From contig LTDK01000083.1 in the NCBI GenBank assembly GCA_001642415.1, positions 1 to 64,000 of the forward strand: a stretch of DNA of 64,000 bases, given 5' to 3'. Under the pieces are notes generated by a model. The model saw only the letters and a program-made list of their open reading frames with translations, was not told the DNA's origin and searched no databases. Numbering within the stretch: the first letter of the stretch is position 1; each line of letters opens with the position of its first letter. Source of the stretch: Nematocida ironsii (lineage: Eukaryota > Microsporidia). The position numbers and the translations under genes are program-made. Shown piece after piece: positions 35,538-45,410 of this stretch.

Positions 35538-36581
35538 TTATGAACTGTCGCTGCTCTCTATTGCTTCGGCTGCCCTCTTCTCTTTTTCCATCTCAAATGT
35601 CTTTTTTAACTCTTCTGCGCTTTCTTCAAGTATTATTCCATACCTCGGCAATATTTCTACAATCTTTTTTATTTTACCTCTGTCTTTAGTTGTCATCATT
35701 GTAAATACGCTCTGTGTGATTTGGTGGTGGGTCATTAGATAGATTGTTTTATCAGTGGCAGAGTATGCCATTGATGACTTTGTTATCTTTTTGAGCTCTA
35801 GCAGATGCCCTTCCTTTATTCTTTTGCATAGATCGCCATGTGTTAGAATGTACATCCATTTCTTACGCTCTAAATACTCACTCAGTTCTGTTGTGTGCCG
35901 GGAAACCAAGCTTTCTACTCTCTCAATGGACTCTACTACCTCTTCTATTTCTTTCTCTGTTTCTGTAGTTATTATGCAGGGAACTGTGATGTTTCTTTCT
36001 AGCGCAATGATAAATGCATTTCTTTTTAGATGAGGAGCACCTGCATATATTGTTTCATGCCTGCGAGTGAATGCGACTGGGCTCCTTGCCAGGCCAAATC
36101 CATTCTTAATTGGGAGTGTTCTTTTTATCCCAGCCCTGGCTAGCTCCTGTGTGCTTTCTATTTTGTATACATTACTTACAAAGTAGTAATGTGTTCCCCT
36201 CTTCTCGTTCTGTGATATAATCTCTTTCTTGTCAATTGATCTTCTTATATTTACGAATATGAAGTACTCCTTTCCTTTTGAAAGCGCATCCTTGCTCACA
36301 TACGCATTGTATGTGCAGAGTATTATGCCTTCTATTCCTTTGTCAGGTACTTCTATTTTTGCACTTTCGTCAATTAGAGTTAATGTGTCCGTTGGAAATA
36401 AGTCTGTAATCTCTTTTTTCACTTCTTCCAGGTATCCCTTGCATGGGCTGTCTACCACTACTATGGTCTGCTGTATTTTTACTTCTTTTAACAGCTTTTG
36501 GTCAATTGAGGTGTCTTCTCTTAGAATCATGTCTCCTGCCTCATATGCTGGAACTTCTCTATGCCGGCCTTTTTTCTCCAT
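35538..36581 (-). CDS. Unknown protein, 347 aa
   Basis: A soluble protein of 347 residues with no signal peptide or membrane segment. Residues ~35-115 look like an alpha/beta nucleotide-binding-like fold (QQTIVVVDSPCKGYLEEV...DTLTLID...IEGIILCTYNAY...EYFIFVNIRR), but I see no Walker A. The C-terminal half is helical, with repeated charged heptads, ending in a Glu/Lys-rich segment and ESSDSS. A degenerate helicase or a Utp/kinetochore subunit was considered without support. It is divergent from the CTLH gene (34 bases between starts) and tandem with Mps1. The composition is like its neighbours, so it is a real gene. Confidence 0.75.
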   Translation of the reverse strand: MEKKGRHREVPAYEAGDMILREDTSIDQKLLKEVKIQQTIVVVDSPCKGYLEEVKKEITDLFPTDTLTLIDESAKIEVPDKGIEGIILCTYNAYVSKDALSKGKEYFIFVNIRRSIDKKEIISQNEKRGTHYYFVSNVYKIESTQELARAGIKRTLPIKNGFGLARSPVAFTRRHETIYAGAPHLKRNAFIIALERNITVPCIITTETEKEIEEVVESIERVESLVSRHTTELSEYLERKKWMYILTHGDLCKRIKEGHLLELKKITKSSMAYSATDKTIYLMTHHQITQSVFTMMTTKDRGKIKKIVEILPRYGIILEESAEELKKTFEMEKEKRAAEAIESSDSS

Positions 36582-36615
36582 AAAAAAAATCTGGCATTGT
36601 TTACATATTTACACT

Positions 36616-37311
36616 ATGCATACAGCGCGTGTTGATGGCAAGAAGGATGAAAGTACTAAAAAGCAGAATGCGTTGGTAGACGAGGCTAAGAAACTTCTAT
36701 TCATTTCGGTGCCAAAGGATGAAATACAAGAGAGAGTGCTTAAATACTTCTCGGAGTATGGATACTACAGTGCGTTTATTACATTCAAGAGAGAAATAGG
36801 CTCAACAATGGCCCCCTCTCCTTTATTGAAGGAAAGAGAGGAAATACGTCTTCTTTCTGGAAATGGAAAGTTTTTGCAGGTGCTTGCTGCAACACAAAAA
36901 CTGCATCCGTGTCTTTTCTTCAACAGCCCGATAATTGCCTTTGATATCATAAAGCAGGATATTATGGAAGACTTATACATTCGTATAGGATCAGAAGGTT
37001 GTGCTCTTGCCCGGGTTGAAAAAGAGCTTTCACCAATTGTTCTGGAGAACACAGATCTTCTTCCTTGCCTTGAGGAATTAGTAAGCTCTATTCTATTCGG
37101 CGAGTCTTCTCCTGAAGAAGTCGTGGTTCAGAGAGATATGATCTTTTCTAGTATCAATCATCTTCTTTTGATGTCTGTTGACTATGTCATGCAAAATTCT
37201 ATTAAGGCCTTGTTAATGGGAATCTCAGCAGCTTCTGAAACTCCTGAAATAATAAATATTACAAAAGGGTGCAAAATGTTCCAAAATATACTGAGTAGTC
37301 TTTCTCTATAG
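36616..37311 (+). CDS. GID8: Gid8-like LisH/CTLH protein
   Basis: 231 residues from the ATG at 36616; the open frame runs upstream over the neighbouring gene but those residues are antisense shadow. An N-terminal LisH-like helix pair (ERVLKYFSEYGYYSAFITFKRE) is followed by a CTLH segment: REEIRLLSGNGKFLQVLAAT, QKLHPCLFFNSPIIAFDIIK, then EDLYIRIGSEGCALARVEKEL, and a CRA-like helical end. The Gid8/TWA1 pattern is R..IR..I..G....AI......P..L......FxL..Q..IELI. Gid8 is a scaffold of the CTLH/GID E3 ubiquitin ligase. RanBPM-type proteins share the modules, so the exact paralog is uncertain. Confidence 0.7.
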   Translation: MHTARVDGKKDESTKKQNALVDEAKKLLFISVPKDEIQERVLKYFSEYGYYSAFITFKREIGSTMAPSPLLKEREEIRLLSGNGKFLQVLAATQKLHPCLFFNSPIIAFDIIKQDIMEDLYIRIGSEGCALARVEKELSPIVLENTDLLPCLEELVSSILFGESSPEEVVVQRDMIFSSINHLLLMSVDYVMQNSIKALLMGISAASETPEIINITKGCKMFQNILSSLSL

Positions 37312-38114
37312 ACTACACGCAGAAGAAACATCTGGTAAATCCTAGATTTTGTGTATATATCACTTTTGCATACTCTGTATAAAATAAATATGTGTGTATT
37401 CTCCGTGTCTCTCTATGGCAGAGCCCGACTGTGTATTCAACTCAACTTTCTATGGCATAATTCTACTTTAATTTTTATAAAACTATATAATATGGTGTGG
37501 TTTTTACTATGCTTTTTATAGAGTAAATTAATAAATTTCTCATTTTAAATAACAATTTGAAATTTCTACTGCATTATATCATATCACAATATAACCAAAG
37601 ATTGTATGTCATTAAATTATAGTGTAGTGTGGCGTGTAGTGGACGGCCCCATTTGTTTAGTGACTTTGCGCTGTATTCTGGATTGTTTCTGGTTTTTATT
37701 TATTTTTATAATGTGTATAAACATAAATTGTACAAAAATTAGAAATAAATGGATGGTTTAAAATAAAATTAATGGAAAAGATAAAATTAATTTTAACTAC
37801 TATTAACTTTCCTTCAAGCAGAGCAAACTGTCTAAAGAGTGCCCCATATTTACATGCCAACTATAACTAAGGTATTTTTTATTATATCCAAGATATTAAA
37901 AGATTCTATGTGCTTTATATACGAATATAGCACACAAGCATCCTATAATTTAGTATACTGCATGGTGATTCATTATTTTATACGCAAGTATAAAAGAAAA
38001 GAGAAGGCACGGTTCTGTTTGGCTGTGCCAGAATGACAGGATAGAAACAAGTATAACATTTGAAAATTCTCTTTAAACTCAATTTATTACTGCGCTGCTG
38101 CGCTGGCTTATATT
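37312..38114. other. Convergent intergenic spacer
   Basis: AT-rich with no supported gene. An open frame of 65 codons at 37839 has no features and is probably accidental. Confidence 0.5.
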
Positions 38115-39629
38115 TTACTTAGAAGCGGGTATGAAGTCATCAATTCGAATGATAGTTGAAGCACCATCAAATGCTCCAGATATTCCAGAGATTGATACAT
38201 CCACTGGCTGCACCACATTCTCTTTTTTCATATCGTCTTCCCCAACTGCCTTTATAGAAACACCAAAAGTGTGCTTTCCTTGGCTGTGGAGTTTCACCAA
38301 ATTCTCTACTGTTGTTATTGCATTTGCCCCCGTGTTTATAGCAAGCATTTCGGGTATAATAAGAAGTCCCTTGGCAAGCTCCTTTATACAGTAGTTGATT
38401 TTCGGGTTAGCAGATTTGTTATATCTAACCATTTCAGTGTAGCAGAGAAGCTCTGGCACACCTCCACCGTATGTCATTAGAGGCCTCTTCACAGCGAGCC
38501 TTCCCACATTGATAGCATCATTAAAGCTTCTGTCAACTTCCTCCAGAATAACATCATCTGTTCCTCGCAGAACAACAGTACACACTCCAGCGCCTGCAGA
38601 GATCTTAATGTGCCCTTCAAGGTCTTCCACATGGTACTCTCCTATCATAGTGCTTTTTATCTCATTAATATCCACAACCGGTGTAAGCCCCATCTGCTCT
38701 ACACAGAGCTCAATCTCTTTTCTCTCCACATCATCAACCACCATGATTCCCATTCTCTCTAAGAAGTGCAGGCCAAGCTCTGAAAGAGACTCTCTGATAA
38801 TGCTCTTCTGAAGTATTATAAGATCAATCCCGCTTTCTTTTATTTGCTTGCACAAGAAAAGAACGTGTTCTTTCTCCTCTCTTATCACCTGCTCCATAGA
38901 CTCATAGTTGTTAATTGTGATTTTTGCATCAATTGATGGCTTGGACTGCCCAATAGTGCACTGGAAAATTGCTACTTTCATTTTTCTTGGCACAAACTTT
39001 GTTCTTTTCTTCAGCGGCGCTGAGAGAACTATTCCCGCAACCATTTCAGTGTCTTCCATGTTTCCCTTAATCTTTACTCTTCTTACATTGCTTAGCCTTA
39101 GGTTCTGCTTCTGCTTGTCTGTGCTGTACTCTATTACCTTCATTGTCACCTCTGTTATCTTGTCAATGTACGCATTCACTATTTTAGAGTTAAGGGCAAT
39201 ACGTATGCAGTCCTTCACGTTCACATTTCCTTCAATTCGCGTTGCGTGCTTAATGAGCACATCTTTGCACAGATTCTTAGCCACCTCCATGGACTCTGCA
39301 ATCACCACAGGATGCACTTTTCTGCCTGCCAGCTCAAGAGCCTGCTCCACCAAAGAGCACAGAAGCAAAGTCACACTTGTTGTTCCATCTCCGCTCTGCT
39401 CGTCCTGCGAGTGGGATATATTACATATCAGCTGTGCTATTGGATGCTTCATTTTCATCATTTTAAGGATTGTGCTTCCATCGTTAGTTATTGTTGTGTT
39501 GGTTCCCTGTGTTATCATCTTGTCCATTCCCTTTGGCCCTAAGCTAGTCCCCATTGTGGATCTAATTGACTGTATAACCACGCCCACTCTCTTCTTCACT
39601 TCTTCTGCCCTGCTTCCTTGCTCTTTCAT
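38115..39629 (-). CDS. CCT4: Chaperonin CCT subunit delta
   Basis: 504 residues, a group II chaperonin subunit. ATP-binding motifs are intact: LGPKGMDKMI (30-39), TITNDGSTIL (46-55), GDGTTSV (80-86), and the later AGAGVCTVVLRG and GGGVPELL blocks, and NTGANAI near residue 430. Subunit choice: the region MGIMVVDDVERKEIELCVEQMG matches Cct4 (MVVKDIEREDIEFI). CCT folds actin, tubulin and WD-repeat proteins in the cytosol. It is divergent from a WD-like gene, with 27 bases between start codons. Confidence 0.9.
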   Translation of the reverse strand: MKEQGSRAEEVKKRVGVVIQSIRSTMGTSLGPKGMDKMITQGTNTTITNDGSTILKMMKMKHPIAQLICNISHSQDEQSGDGTTSVTLLLCSLVEQALELAGRKVHPVVIAESMEVAKNLCKDVLIKHATRIEGNVNVKDCIRIALNSKIVNAYIDKITEVTMKVIEYSTDKQKQNLRLSNVRRVKIKGNMEDTEMVAGIVLSAPLKKRTKFVPRKMKVAIFQCTIGQSKPSIDAKITINNYESMEQVIREEKEHVLFLCKQIKESGIDLIILQKSIIRESLSELGLHFLERMGIMVVDDVERKEIELCVEQMGLTPVVDINEIKSTMIGEYHVEDLEGHIKISAGAGVCTVVLRGTDDVILEEVDRSFNDAINVGRLAVKRPLMTYGGGVPELLCYTEMVRYNKSANPKINYCIKELAKGLLIIPEMLAINTGANAITTVENLVKLHSQGKHTFGVSIKAVGEDDMKKENVVQPVDVSISGISGAFDGASTIIRIDDFIPASK

Positions 39630-39656
39630 ATAAACGGAAAAGAATTTTTTTACCGA

Positions 39657-40745
39657 ATGTATTTACATAGAAAGAACGCGCCAATCCACGCTTCAGTAGA
39701 AGTGTCAGAAATCATACACAATGAAAAAATAACATGTGTGTCGCCAGACAGAGAGCTTTACGGCGGGTTCATGGGGGGAATATATAGAACAAATGTAGAC
39801 ACTCCCAAGGCGGTATTTAGAATAGACTCTCCTGTTTCCTTTATTGCAAAAGTTCGTGCTTCTGACCAATTTAGAGAGAAAGATACGCCGTGTATAGAAA
39901 GTAATGAGCACAAGATAGAAAAAGTATTCAGCCCAGAGAAGAAGTGTGTGTCTCTTGAAGGGTATGCAATTGGTGACTGGGAGGGGCGCGTTTACTTCCT
40001 AGGAAAGAAGATACAGATACCGAGCGGTTCGTGCCCAATAAAGTATATTTTCCCAACAGACTTTGGGCTAGTTATATGCACACAGGCAGAAATGTATTTA
40101 TTTAAAAATGGCACCTTTGCATCTAGTATATATATCAACACGTATCCTTTACATATTAGTTGCACAGGCAGAACCCTTATTGTAGTAACAGGGTACAGTG
40201 TACAACACATTCAAATAGGCGAGCACGGACTAGTTCGCGAAGAAATGACAGAGCTTCTTCGGAATGAAAATCACACAGAAACCATCACATGCATATCTGA
40301 AAATAACCCGGCCATTGCAGGAAGTATTGGTGGGTGGATAATGGAATTAGATGGATGGGGAGAGGGGAAACCCTACTGTCTCAGAAAGATTCATAGGGTA
40401 TCGCAAGAAAAACTCATTGGGATAGTTAGGTATGTACATGAAAATGAATTATTTTATATATGCGGCACTCCCAAGTCAGTGTATATTATAAATGAAAAGT
40501 CCAAAACTGTTGTATATTCTGTTAATTTAACAGATGCCAGTGGTATATTTTCCATCCAGTTAAAGCACGGCAACAAGCACATGCTAAGTGTTTTTGATAG
40601 AAATTTCAAGGTGCACACAATAGATATGTCCTGTGTTTTTTTACCAGAGAATAGCAAGGGTGTAGCAAATAAAGACCCAATCAACACAACAATCAACACG
40701 TATGAAGAGCTTTTAAAAGAGCTTAATTCGGGTGTGTTTGATTAA
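39657..40745 (+). CDS. Beta-propeller protein, Bub3/Gle2-like
   Basis: 362 residues from the ATG at 39657 (the frame opens at TTG 39618 inside the neighbour's promoter). It is an all-beta protein with poorly kept WD repeats. The segment GRTLIVVTGYSVQHIQI...ETITCISENNPAIAGSIGGWIMELDG...YCLRKIHR...VRYVHENELFYICGTPKSVYIIN follows the Bub3/Gle2(Rae1) order: LVVGTAxRxVxVxDL, QTRCI...GSIEGRVAVxYxD, FKCHR, VNAIxFHxxxxTFATGGSDGxVxxWD. Bub3 and Gle2 both bind GLEBS peptides, at kinetochores and in Nup98. A GLEBS-bearing Nup98 and Mps1 are encoded nearby. Another divergent propeller is possible. Confidence 0.5.
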   Translation: MYLHRKNAPIHASVEVSEIIHNEKITCVSPDRELYGGFMGGIYRTNVDTPKAVFRIDSPVSFIAKVRASDQFREKDTPCIESNEHKIEKVFSPEKKCVSLEGYAIGDWEGRVYFLGKKIQIPSGSCPIKYIFPTDFGLVICTQAEMYLFKNGTFASSIYINTYPLHISCTGRTLIVVTGYSVQHIQIGEHGLVREEMTELLRNENHTETITCISENNPAIAGSIGGWIMELDGWGEGKPYCLRKIHRVSQEKLIGIVRYVHENELFYICGTPKSVYIINEKSKTVVYSVNLTDASGIFSIQLKHGNKHMLSVFDRNFKVHTIDMSCVFLPENSKGVANKDPINTTINTYEELLKELNSGVFD

Positions 40746-41097
40746 TTTTTCACCCATTTCCATTTATTGCTATTTGGGTTATATTTCTCTATATATTATA
40801 GAATATTTTTAAGTTTTTTATTTCTGATAAGAATGTATTTTACTCTAATCATTTGGATAACCTTGTATTAAATAAAGTATGTGGTGGTCCAAAGTACCAA
40901 TTATATTTTATAATTAAATCATGTGCGCATTCCAGCACAGCCTAGAATATCAGAAGAGGTATTAACAAAGTAATGTTATGCACGGATCACTTGATTATTT
41001 ATAAGTCACAGCTAAGCATGAGAAAAATAAATTAATTGACGGAATTATCAAATAGATTCAGTTTAAAGGCATAAATACTGCGCGGATTTTGAGAATA
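40746..41097. other. Tandem intergenic spacer
   Basis: Contains the motif variant TTTGGGTTATATTTC near 40773-40787; otherwise AT-rich with no gene. Confidence 0.45.
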
Positions 41098-41931
41098 ATG
41101 CAGCAAAAAAACTGGATAAGTTTTATTCTTATATTATGTGTTTTAATGGTTAGAGAGACTATGTGCAGTCAACCGGCTGCAGAGATAGATGCAAACACAT
41201 CTGTTGCTTTTAATAACGATGAAAAAAGAATTTCTATGGTCAATCGTGCTCAAGACACTGTTTATACAATGCCATATGAGAATACAAGAGATGCGTCGTC
41301 TTATGATTTGTCAGAAAATGAAAAAAAAGATTTTGTTGAATCACAGACAGTGCATAGTAAGAAATCGTTATTGTCTAAAAAAGCAACTGGCTTTGTTATA
41401 ATTTTAGTGCTGGTGATTATAGCTCTTATGATTTATAATTTGTTAAAGCTTTTTAACAATGATACCAGCGAAAATCCATCAAGTATGTTTGATCCTGAAT
41501 TTATCTTTCCAAACAATTCTGTAGATGTGAACATGCCAAGTAATCAAACAGGCTCTATATACTTTGACACAACCAATACCACTGAAGCAGTTAATGTTGT
41601 GTTTAATTCAACAGATATGCCTATAATAAACAATGAGACAAGCACCGAATTAATACACAGAAATATAACTGAAATGAATATGCCTTTTATCGATACAAGT
41701 ACTACTGTAATGGAAGAAGCAAGTACTACTGTGATGGGAGAAGCAAATAAATTCACTACTCAAATGCCTTCTATTGATACAAGTACTACTGTGATGGGAG
41801 AGAAAATTGTTGAAGTTATTCCAGTGCCTTCTATTAATATGACAAATACTCCAATGTCTGTATCTATAAATACAACAACTACTGATAGCGTGCCCACGAG
41901 CACTTTCAAATCCGTATTGGATGATGAGTAG
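41098..41931 (+). CDS. Secreted/membrane Thr-rich repeat protein
   Basis: 277 residues from the ATG at 41098 (the frame opens at TTG 41089). A signal peptide (NWISFILILCVLMVRETMCS) is followed by a charged region and a clear membrane span at about residues 97-116 (ATGFVIILVLVIIALMIYNLL). The outer part is Asn/Thr/Ser-rich with many N-x-T/S sites and imperfect repeats built on DTSTTVMEE / ASTTVMGE. At DNA level the GATACAAGTACTACTGT unit recurs. This is a type I topology with either the short or the repeat side exposed. A surface or host-interface protein of unknown function; no family recognised. Confidence 0.75.
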   Translation: MQQKNWISFILILCVLMVRETMCSQPAAEIDANTSVAFNNDEKRISMVNRAQDTVYTMPYENTRDASSYDLSENEKKDFVESQTVHSKKSLLSKKATGFVIILVLVIIALMIYNLLKLFNNDTSENPSSMFDPEFIFPNNSVDVNMPSNQTGSIYFDTTNTTEAVNVVFNSTDMPIINNETSTELIHRNITEMNMPFIDTSTTVMEEASTTVMGEANKFTTQMPSIDTSTTVMGEKIVEVIPVPSINMTNTPMSVSINTTTTDSVPTSTFKSVLDDE

Positions 41932-42259
41932 AGATAGTCTAAAATATTTCTTCCTTCTAAGAGAATAAAAAGAATCTAATTATGAATCTTCTGTGCCAAT
42001 GCATAATCATTTGGTTGGTTATTGGCACAGCCATTATATTCTAAATAAACCCGAAAATCCTTTAATTATTTCTTTAAATCGTTTGTTCTTTGTGTATATA
42101 GTACACTGCTAGAGGAAGAAAAGGAACTGGCTTGTTGTAAGAATCTTCTTTTCTTCTTTCTTTAAGCAGATCTGTCTAATTTAGTATTGCTGGCTGTGCT
42201 TTAATGGCCCAAAAGAAAGATTTATAGGTGAATTAAAGTATGCAAATTTTATTTTGCCT
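41932..42259. other. Tandem intergenic spacer
   Basis: Contains the motif variant AAACCCGAAAA near 42048-42058. No gene recognised. Confidence 0.45.
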
Positions 42260-44575
42260 ATGAACGGAGGACAACAGAACCAAAGCGGATATTCTTCCGG
42301 GTTTTATGGAACAAGCCCACTCCAGAGACAGTCGCAAGGGATGTACCAAGAACCATATGGAGGGTCTAACAACGGGTACCAGATGCACCAGCACCACGGC
42401 GGATTTGGCAGCCAGATCCCAGATAACTCACCTATTCGAATTCTTCCAAATGTACCAAATACTTCAATAGAGCCGTTTTCTATACGAACAAAAATAGACA
42501 ATAATATATCAATTAGCAGTTGCTGTATAACTACACTGGATGCGTACAGTCCATACACGCTAGAAGAGCTTAGGTGTGCAGACTATGCAAAGGGAAGAAA
42601 GGGGACAATTATGCCCCGAACAGGATTTCATAGCGCGTATGGTGGGTCTAACACCTATATGCAGAAGCCATCAGATATGATGGGGTCACAGAGCATGTTT
42701 GGGCAGCCTAAGCCAGCAAGCTCTCCTGGGTTTGGGTCTTTATCGCAGCCTGGGTATTCAATGCAGTCGAGGATGGGGGGATCTAGTATGTTTTCTCCAA
42801 CAACACAGCCACAAAGCACATCAACTTCGAGCTTATTTGGGCAGCCAGCAAATACCGGAAACACCACATTTGGCCAGACTGGAAATACTTCTTTTATGGG
42901 GCAGTCTTCAAACAACTCATTCCAGCAACCGCAGAGCTCATCTGGGCTTGGTGGGTTTAGGAGCTTTGGCCAGAGTTCAACTGGAATGCCCATGCAGCAG
43001 CAAAGCACATTCTCGTCTGGGCTGGGCACACAGCAGAACAATGCAATGTCAAACAGCTTTTCAAACAACAGCATGCTTGGGTCAAGCCAGCAGATGAATC
43101 AGCAGTCCTCTGTGCCAGGGCAGCAGCAATCACTATTTGGTGGTCTTGGTGCAGGAGGAATGGGCAGCAACACATCTTCAAACCAGACTAGTACAGGACT
43201 TCTTGGGCAAAGCACTCCATCCGCTGGGACAAGCGCGTTTTCAATGGGGGGCATGGGAGGAGCATCCTCAAACACAAGCCTATTTGGGCAAAGCACTCCA
43301 TCACAGAACACACTAGGAGGCGGACTATCTTCACAGCCATCTGCATTTTCATCGTTGGGGGCATCTAGCAGTGGTCTGGGCACTGGAACAGCAACTGGTT
43401 CTACCACTAATAATGCATGGGGAAATACAGGCTCTCTTACATCAGGCTTAAATACAGCACCTAGTACTGGTTTATTGGGAGGAAGTTCATTAGGAGCACA
43501 GGCAAGCACTTCTGGTGGATTAGGATCTTTTTCATTAGGACAAAGCACTACTACAGCGACAGGGGCAGGTGCCACTGGAACAGGCCTTTTTGGAGGGCTT
43601 GGAAGCAGCAAGCCTGAGAACCAGGCAACTTCCTCTCCTTTCTCTCTAGGAACATCCTCTACACTAGATAGCAAACCTGCATTTGGTAGCACTCTAGGAG
43701 GTGGTCTATCCAACAAGCCCCTTGAAAGCAGCTCACTTGATAACAAGCTATCCGGGTTTTCATCTTCATTTGGTGCAGGAAGCACTTCTCTCTTAGGTGG
43801 TCCCAGTGGAGGCCTAGCACAGGCGCAGAGCACAAGTTCTTTTGGAGCAGGCAGTGCATTTGGCGGCAGTGTTTTAGGAGGAAGCAAACCGCCAGCCCAG
43901 GCAAGTGCAGCAGAGGACCCGTATCTTATAAAATCGTTAAGCTTTAAGGAGTGTGAAGACTATAAGAAGAAGTCTGTTATGGAGATTCCTATGCCACTTT
44001 TTAAGAAGGCACCTGTGACCAAGATTAAGTTCAAGCCTTCAATAAGCTTTAAGCAATATGTATCTACATCTGCGGAAGGAGTAAAGAAAAATGCAGAAAA
44101 AGAAAAAGCTACAAGAGACACGCTTAATCAGATAGAAGAGAATGAGTATTACACAATTCCCTCCATAAGCCAGATAAAGAAAATGCCAATCAAGAAAATA
44201 TCCGGGTTTATAGTGGGACGAAAGGGACATGGCCGTCTTGAGTTTCAGGAAGAAGTAGATCTGACTAATGTAAATCTTGACACAGTGCCAAGAATTGTGA
44301 CACTAGACAATGGATATGTGTTTTTCAGCAAAAACAAGGATAATATTAGGCCGGGGCATGGAATAAATAGAGCAGTCAAAATATATGTGGAGAACCCAAC
44401 TATATACAGCCACAGCACCGGGCGGCTGATGCCTCTTTCAAAGTCAGATCCTCTTTTCGCAATTATGAAAGCCAGAGTGATGTCAAGTGTTTCAAAGGAT
44501 GGGAACGTACACGATGTTGAAATTGATCTAGAAAAAGGCGTAGCGATTCTTATATGCAACTCTCTGTGGGCATAA
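42260..44575 (+). CDS. NUP98: FG nucleoporin Nup98/Nup116-type
   Basis: 771 residues from the ATG at 42260. Residues ~85-117 form a Gle2-binding GLEBS motif (ITTLDAYSPYTLEELRCADY, then AKGRKG). Residues ~120-560 are Gly/Ser/Thr/Gln-rich with many FG, GLFG-like and SLFGQ repeats, the permeability barrier of the pore. The last ~135 residues are the Nup98 C-terminal domain: EYYTIPSISQIKKM, ISGFIVGRKGHGRLEF, VDLTNVNLD, PGHGINR. The protein stops at ILICNSLWA, exactly where other family members have the His-Phe-Ser autocleavage site; that triad is absent. Thus, like yeast Nup100/Nup116, it needs no processing from a fused Nup96. Confidence 0.93.
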   Translation: MNGGQQNQSGYSSGFYGTSPLQRQSQGMYQEPYGGSNNGYQMHQHHGGFGSQIPDNSPIRILPNVPNTSIEPFSIRTKIDNNISISSCCITTLDAYSPYTLEELRCADYAKGRKGTIMPRTGFHSAYGGSNTYMQKPSDMMGSQSMFGQPKPASSPGFGSLSQPGYSMQSRMGGSSMFSPTTQPQSTSTSSLFGQPANTGNTTFGQTGNTSFMGQSSNNSFQQPQSSSGLGGFRSFGQSSTGMPMQQQSTFSSGLGTQQNNAMSNSFSNNSMLGSSQQMNQQSSVPGQQQSLFGGLGAGGMGSNTSSNQTSTGLLGQSTPSAGTSAFSMGGMGGASSNTSLFGQSTPSQNTLGGGLSSQPSAFSSLGASSSGLGTGTATGSTTNNAWGNTGSLTSGLNTAPSTGLLGGSSLGAQASTSGGLGSFSLGQSTTTATGAGATGTGLFGGLGSSKPENQATSSPFSLGTSSTLDSKPAFGSTLGGGLSNKPLESSSLDNKLSGFSSSFGAGSTSLLGGPSGGLAQAQSTSSFGAGSAFGGSVLGGSKPPAQASAAEDPYLIKSLSFKECEDYKKKSVMEIPMPLFKKAPVTKIKFKPSISFKQYVSTSAEGVKKNAEKEKATRDTLNQIEENEYYTIPSISQIKKMPIKKISGFIVGRKGHGRLEFQEEVDLTNVNLDTVPRIVTLDNGYVFFSKNKDNIRPGHGINRAVKIYVENPTIYSHSTGRLMPLSKSDPLFAIMKARVMSSVSKDGNVHDVEIDLEKGVAILICNSLWA

Positions 44576-45410
44576 CCTAAACTTCATAAATAAACAATCT
44601 TTATTCATCTTTTTATGTTTTTCGGGGGGATGTGATGTGATATATACAGGCTCAATCTGATTCTAACAAAAAATGTTTCTATTGCACATAGGGCATCTAT
44701 TATATATAAGTAAACCTGTTTAACGGTGTGTTGGTTGATTGTTTATTTGCTTTTGGTTATATAAAATTGAAATAAGAATATAAAGTATACCTAAATATTT
44801 TAGAAATAATAAAGCGTATACACATTTATATTTGTAAAATTATATAAATTTCTACTTAGATTATCTGTTTAAAAGATTTATTAGTATAGAAACCATGTAG
44901 TATGAAGAGTGCTCTAGCCGCTGTTAAATAACAATAGGAGTATTCTAGCATAGAAAGCGCCCATAACTAAAGATCACAAATATTATAATCCAAAATGTAA
45001 TTATACAAAACATAGAAATATGCGCGTTCTAATAGAATAATAGCATAAATTCACTGCAGGAGTAAGAAAGCGCAGGGATAACAAAAAATTAGAAAATATA
45101 AAGACCTAATTCATCCAGAATTTAACAACACTCAGGAGTATTTAAAACATAATTAATATAGATTTTTGGGTTATTTCGGGTATGTAAAAAATAGAGGAAT
45201 ACCGGTGTTTATGTATATTTTATGCTAGATAGATGCATTCTAAAAGTATATATACTTAAATGATTTACAAGATTTTAGCAGAGTTAGTTTAGTTTTAATA
45301 ATTTTATAAAATAGTTAAATAGTATAAGTATAAATACAAATATTTATTACATAATAATTTACACAATCTATTTAATAATATAGTTTACAATATTTAAATA
45401 GATACAATTA
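44576..45410. other. Convergent intergenic spacer
   Basis: Contains the double motif TTTTTGGGTTATTTCGGG at 45163-45180. Otherwise AT-rich with no gene. Confidence 0.5.

Noticed and set aside
36229..36615. Upstream extension of the CTLH gene frame
   Set aside because: These 129 codons run over the unknown minus-strand gene and have no LisH/CTLH features; the ATG at 36616 fits the domain start.
37839..38036. 65-codon + frame before CCT4
   Set aside because: Tyr/Lys/Ile-rich frame typical of AT-rich spacers.
38908..39633. 241-residue + strand frame inside CCT4
   Set aside because: Antisense shadow of a clear chaperonin gene; hydrophobic composition arises from the complement of Lys/Glu codons.
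42655..43887. Long minus-strand frames antisense to the nucleoporin, one Pro-rich of 262 residues
   Set aside because: They mirror the Gly/Ser/FG repeat codons of Nup98 on the other strand, with no start context or family features.
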